Positions 58,519 through 64,000 of a DNA stretch of 64,000 bases are shown here, in pieces. Source of the DNA: Macrotrachela quadricornifera (lineage: Eukaryota > Rotifera > Eurotatoria > Philodinida > Philodinidae). Under the pieces are notes generated by a model that had not been told where the DNA came from, did no database searches, and saw only the letters and a list, made by a program, of their open reading frames with translations. The stretch lies in NCBI GenBank assembly GCA_022393335.1, contig JAJEKB010021746.1, forward strand, positions 1-64,000. The letters are read 5' to 3'. The translations under genes and the position numbers were made by a program. Every line of letters begins with the position of its first letter. Position 1 is the first letter of the stretch.

Positions 58519-60103
58519 TTATTCAAGTTTTCCTTGTACTAATCGATAATATCGACCGCCGAGTGTTAGTAATTCTTCATGAGTACCTTTTTCAACAACT
58601 CTTCCTCGATGCATTACATAAATTACATCTGCATTCTGAATGGTTGATAGACGATGTGTAATTGTAATCGATGTTCGATTTTGTTGAGCTTGATCCAATG
58701 CTTCTTGAACAATCTTTTCACTTTCACTATCCAAAGCACTTGGTGCTAATGAATACAATAGACGATTAGCGACATACATCAGATACTACTTTAAATTACC
58801 TTCATCCAGTAATAAAATCTTTGGATTTCGAATTAATGCTCGAGCAATAGCTAAACAATAATAATTCAATATAAATTCAATGTTTAAAAATTTATTTTTA
58901 CCAATACGTTGTTTTTGTCCACCAGACAATTGAGCTCCTTTTGCTCCACAATTTGTTTCGTAACCCCTTCAATAATCATTTAAATATCTGAAAATACAAT
59001 CGAAAACACTTACATCAGGTAATTGTTGAATAAAATCATGAATATTTGCATATTGTGCTGCTTGAATAATTTCTTCCATTGAAATATCATTTCGATTCGT
59101 ATTGCCATAAGCAATATTTTCACGAATTGACATATCAAATAGAACAGGTTCTTGCAAAACGATACCAACTAATTCAAAAGTAGTTTAAAAATTGAAAGAA
59201 AATATAATTTAAAAAAATACTTACATTGTGAACGATACCATTGCACATTAAGATTACGAATATTTTTATTATCAGCCAACTTAAAGAAACACAAAATCAA
59301 GATAGAATTGACAAAATATAAAGTGATCTGTACCACACAACCAAATGAAGCATCATAAAAACGTTCGATAATTTGAATTATAGTTGATTTTCCACATCCA
59401 GATGTACCTATATGTATGTTCCATCAAAATTTATATTAAATACAATTAAGAGATGCTTACCAACAAATGCCACTTTTTGACCTAAATAAAAAGTTCAATT
59501 GATAATATACAAATGTAAATTCCTTACCAGCATCAATTTTGAGATTAATATTTTTGAGAACAATTGCTTTGGGTCTATTAGGATAAATGAAACGAACATC
59601 ATTCATTTCGACTTGTCCCTGAAAGTTTGACTAAAAATATTTATTATATGAAAATGCACATTATTCAATAATGACAATAATAACTCACAATTTCATCACC
59701 ATCAGTCGACCCATTATCAATTGTAGGTTTTCGTGCAAGTAATTTCAAAATCTTTTCAGCTGCATCAATTGCTTTTCCATAATCGGGAGCCCTTTACGTA
59801 TATAAATAAAAGGCTTTTGTTTATTATCTTTTTTTTTCAATACTTACATTGATGTAGTTTGACCAATATAACGTGCACCATAAAGAATACATAAAACAAC
59901 TCTGAAATATTGATATCAAGCAAATTGTTTTTAAATTTTTTTTTCATTTATCATTTTCTTACGATACAATATCTTGTAATGTCACCATATTATGTTCGAC
60001 AAGATAAGCACCTAATAAGGACACTACTGCTCCCATAAAATGTGTGACTGAATTGCTTGACGAGAAAAGTATAGAAACAATATGTGCTTGTATTATAGAA
60101 GAT
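58519..60103 (-). CDS. ABCB (MDR)-type transporter, 3' part, possibly broken
   Basis: Exports lipids or drugs using ATP. Eleven exons are seen (59963-60103, 59848-59901, 59689-59791, 59528-59630, 59461-59481, 59334-59407, 59225-59279, 59014-59168, 58902-58966, 58800-58850, 58519-58745), with introns of 45-60 bp. They encode the last TM helices ([33 protein letters not shown]) and one nucleotide-binding domain. That domain has Walker [11 protein letters not shown]-loop [10 protein letters not shown], signature LSGGQKQR, Walker B ILLLDEA and H-loop ITHRLS. One exon is only 21 bp. The 58902-58966 exon has one base too many in a G4 run after its acceptor, so the frame breaks there. No exons are found beyond 60103. 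It may be a pseudogene, or the assembly may be wrong. Confidence 0.83.
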
Positions 60104-63100
60104 CTATATAGATCGTAATACAACAAGTAACGCTCGTCGCTACGACTCGCTTAGCCCTCGACTGACTTCTATCTATCATTATCTCTTACTGGTCGCTGGA
60201 TTCTGTTTTGATAACTATGCTGGATACAAGTGCACATATACACGGATTGCTAGTGACGACTATTCCATAAGATCAAGTCTTTAAACTTTCTGTTAAGACT
60301 TGTGTATGACAACGTGAATCACAGGTCGCAGCCAATCATCGCTATCCCTGCTCCACTACACTCCTGACTTCTCGGTTTTTTTATAGGAAATGAACATAGA
60401 CCAATGCAACGCTTCGTTTTCTTGCTAAAAAAAATCGTTTAGAGGTAACGCAAAAACCAAACGAAATTAAAGAAAACAGCGACTAGTCATTCGTCGGCGC
60501 CCCAGCGGGGCGTCACTCACGGCTAGCCGCTCTCATGTTGAAGTCCACTTTCACATGAGTTCATTCTCTAGTATTCAGAACCACACTAATCAACGCTTCG
60601 CTAACTTGAAAGAATTGCAAGATCTACGACGAAAGGACCCTGTATAGGAAACTTAGAATAAACAGGCAAAGGCACATACATCTATAAACAGATGCATTAA
60701 GTCTAAGTTTAGGAAACACCGCTGCGAAATCTTGGTTACTTTTTACAAATAACGAATATTGAGATACATGAGTTTCTCAAAATCTGATTCAACGAGGAAT
60801 AAAATCACAAAATGCTGATCGCCTTAAAGCTCAGATTCACAAATTTTGATTGGATGAAAGCTAGATTTTGGAAAGCATTGCATTGTCTGAAATTTCAAAC
60901 AGACAGAATCTGATTAGTCAAAAGTCTAATGTGAAAAGTTCATCACTGGCTGAGTTTCCAGACTCAATAATCTCATTGAACGAAAGCCGTATATTGAAAA
61001 TAACTGAGCAGTGATCTTTAAACCGATGTTCTTTTGATCCGATGGCAAGCAAGCTTATCTTACTTTGTGTAATCCTCCCTTCGTCGAGGAAATATACCAG
61101 TCTTAGTTTCTTCACCTCTGTTACTATTGACTTAAAACGACATCATATTTTAAAAGTCGAAGGCACAAAAAAATTGTCTTCACAGTTATAATAATATAGA
61201 ACAGATGCTTTGATTAAAGATTATTATTTTGTACTCATTATATAAGAAAAGACTTGAAAATGATCACACATATAACATATAATTGATAAATTCCAACAAA
61301 TTCTTTTTTTCCTACAATCTGAATCTGAATATACTGTATAAGTGAAATGATATTCTCTTCTATACTCTTTCTTTTATCGAAAAAAAAATTCATACTACCC
61401 ATGACTCTCATTACTAGTGTACCTCATTAAGTTCCATGTTGTCTCGTTTATTACTTTTCTAAGTTGAGATCCGTTTACAATGATTCCCCTGTTGTCATTT
61501 CTTCTTTATTCATACCTAATCCGTCAGATCTAACAAAGACCAATTTGAAGAGTCTGAAGCACCATTAACAACTTCATACGATATTCTCTTAATCAGCGCT
61601 TCACTGAAAACTCTCTCATTACAAAATCATTGTTTTCTTAGAAAAACCTTTTTCTAGCAAAAAAAATTACTTGAAAAAATTCAAAAACTAATGGTACCAT
61701 TCGATTCCCCGACCCCGAAAACTTTTGGTTCAGGATTAAAAGTTGACTTTGGTCAAAGCTATGATCTTTCATGGTTCTTTCTGAGAACATGTCTTTCTGA
61801 CCTTTGACCCTGATACAGATCCACAAATAAACTTTTTTTTTCATAGGACCCTCACTACAGTCGAGGGGATAAGTAACACGTCGGCCATTGGGCATCGCTT
61901 AGCTCAATCCTCAAAGCAGAGTATAAAGAAAGTAACACCGTACTCTTCAGAAAAACCTTGTGACCAAGATCCCATAATTGTTTCTGGATCCTCGTTATCG
62001 TAGTCAGCCACTCAACGGAAATATCAAACAGCTCCTTCGAAACTTCCTGTAAAACCACATTTCATTTAAAGCTAATAAAGTATCTCCTCATCAGTCATCG
62101 GAGCCACTGCGAGATGCCATTCCTCACTCATAGCTGTCATGTCTTACTCCCCCATATCTGTAAATAATATCTTATATGGTACTACTAAGATCTTCGCTTA
62201 AGATTCTGAGAACAATACAATTTAAACGCTGAAAACTTCTTTTCCATTTTCTTTAAAGAACCAATTTAGAACACTATATATATATACTTGGAGAAAAAAT
62301 AAATCGATGCAAACTAAAATGCATTGGTTACAATTCTTGGTTTGGAAATATTCAAGAGTGGAGCGAAGATTGGAATTGATCATACTAAATTTTGAAGAAG
62401 TTTCGACAGAGTTTCATTAGACGTTACTAATAATTGGAAGTTAAAAAAAGAAACACTATATCACATAAAACGTGATGAACAACTATCAACAAAACGAAGT
62501 TCATATTGAAGGCTCATTTTTCAACTTTTCGACTACTACCACTTTACCATCATTTCCAAATATATTATATAATTGTGAGTTTCAGAAATGCCAAGTTCAT
62601 TATTGCTTTTGTAAGAGCCATTTATACATTAAGAGGACCAATAAATGAACATCTAAGCCAAAGTTCTTATATCTGTTTGGTTTTCGGTAACTTTATTTCC
62701 AAAAGAAACTGCGATGACACTTCCCACTCATACAATGTTACCTGTTTCTCCTTTTGGTCGAAGATGTTTGAGTTCCTGATTGACTGAACAAATTCGCGGA
62801 TGTTACAAAATTTACGCATTTTCTTTCGATTACTCTCAATTAGAAAATGAATACTGCGTGAATCTTCCAGCAAACAGCTCCTCGTCATCCGTCGATGCCC
62901 CTTTGGGACGCCACTCCTGACTTCTGACTCCTGACTCTTCGCTTCTTTCTTCACTATTTCCACTTTTTTTTGTAAATCCCTCCCTAGGCTACATAATGAA
63001 CTTCCTGGCGGCAAATTCTGACCCGAAAAATGGCATCTGGACGTTAAGCCCAATTTATCTGCTTTCTTTTTAAAAAAGTCTGCGGAGGTAGTCAACCTAG

Positions 63101-64000
63101 ATGCAAAAAATAACTCTTGCGTTGATTTTTTATCTTCTACTATCTGCGCACGAGCATTTAACACTGCGAAGACTCATATTTTTAGGATTGAGAATAGTAA
63201 TTCAATCCACATAGACAATATACTGAAGCTCTGCTATAACCTAAATATATTTGGAGGTCGTTTATTCAAAACTTGATTTCTATTAGTTCTTGGTCCACCA
63301 CTGGAGTTTAGAGAAAAATGGAGCTCATATTGGAGTTCTCCATCTCGAACACCTTTGGTCAAATTTTATAAAAAATTCTAATTCTATTAAAAAAAGCCTC
63401 CTCTAACCGAAACTATCTATATATTTGGAATCCCCGATCCCAAAAGCCGTTGGTCAAACTTTATGAGAAACCGTTAGATTCGAAAAATACGGGTTCTCTG
63501 GCCGGCCAAAGACAAAAATAAGTTTTAAAAAAGTTCGAAGATGGCCCGTAAATTATGATTCTCCGACCCCAAAAACTTTTGGTCAAACTATAAAACTTCA
63601 ATATTTTGAGAAATATCATTTCGTTAGAGTGATTCTCAAATCCACAAATTTTGTCGTTTAACCTCGAATAACCAGCCGAATTTCAGTTCTGTATACTAAT
63701 CCTTTCAGAATTTTGAACTATTTCAATACATATAAAGGTACTTATCTATGTATGCACTAACATAGCTAAAAGTACCCAGAATAATCACTCGCTCCAGTGA
63801 CACTCATATATATATATATATATATCGGATGCGGCATAAATAATGATACTATCAGTGCTTGAATATTATTTCTGCCAATTTTCATCGTAGAGATTTGACC
63901 TTTGTCTCAAAAGATTCTTCGTTCAATTCTCTATAAGCCGTATGAGCAAAATATGTATAACATGTAGTCACAAAACCAAAGGAGATCAGTACCACTATAC
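60104..64000. repeat. Repetitive region, no recognised genes
   Basis: The sequence is less AT-rich than the rest. A motif around GTCGGCGCCCCAGCGGGGCG / TCACT recurs in diverged form at about 60490, 62095 and 62885. A motif CCCCGACCCCRAAAACTTTT followed by GGTCAA recurs at about 61700, 63340, 63435 and 63562. An (AT)n run lies at 63808-63826. Open frames (60918-61115, 61638-61895, 61855-62058, 62667-63164) show no recognisable domain. It may be a decayed transposon next to the transporter remnant. Confidence 0.5.

Noticed and set aside
62667..63164. 165-codon minus-strand open frame
   Set aside because: It has no recognisable domain, no splice context and spans one of the repeated motifs of this region.
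1..64000. Search by eye for tRNA, rRNA and snRNA genes
   Set aside because: No T-arm/acceptor combination or other RNA signature was found; the only tRNA-like stretch is the retrotransposon primer site.

Overview
The window looks like a stretch of bdelloid rotifer nuclear genome (inference). It is strongly AT-rich and has spliceosomal introns mostly of 45-75 bp with GT..AG ends. Gene types are animal-like (EMC2, an ABCB transporter, rhodopsin-like GPCR, NHL and B-box proteins). At least two genes look bacterial (a single-domain NadE and a DmpA/P1-family peptidase), and transposons are many and mostly decayed.

Layout. 1-3913: 5' part of a minus-strand Ty3/gypsy element with LTR, tRNA-His-type primer site, gag, a -1 frameshift heptamer, protease and RT-RNase H; the integrase end lies outside the window. 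3.9-14.2 kb: foldback repeats, a nested TTAA-flanked insertion, a hAT-type MITE made of hexamer repeats, and one small four-TM gene (6.07-6.87 kb). 15-29.6 kb: a gene run made of GPCR, NadE (minus), ankyrin protein, secreted DmpA-like peptidase, B-box protein (minus) and EMC2. 30-33 kb: three small foldbacks. 33-46.6 kb: a locally duplicated cluster of genes encoding a transmembrane segment, a coiled coil and two defensin-like cysteine modules (one intact with an N-terminal death-effector-like domain, one with a decayed DED, one pseudogene), plus two near-identical single-pass Cys-rich/PPxY membrane proteins. 47-51 kb: LINE relic and inverted-repeat elements. 53.7-55.6 kb: a second DED-TM receptor-like gene with an NHL beta-propeller ectodomain. 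56.6-60.1 kb: an F-box/LRR-like pseudogene and the 3' part of an ABCB transporter. 60.1-64 kb: repetitive DNA without recognised genes.

The most interesting content is the DED-TM-ectodomain set. Two gene types share the same first three steps (DED exon ending in phase 1, short linker exon, TM exon) but carry quite different ectodomains: tandem defensin-like modules at 34.7-36.7 kb and an NHL propeller at 53.7-55.6 kb. This suggests a modular family of membrane proteins that couple extracellular sensing or binding to DED-type intracellular signalling. Function is inferred from architecture only.
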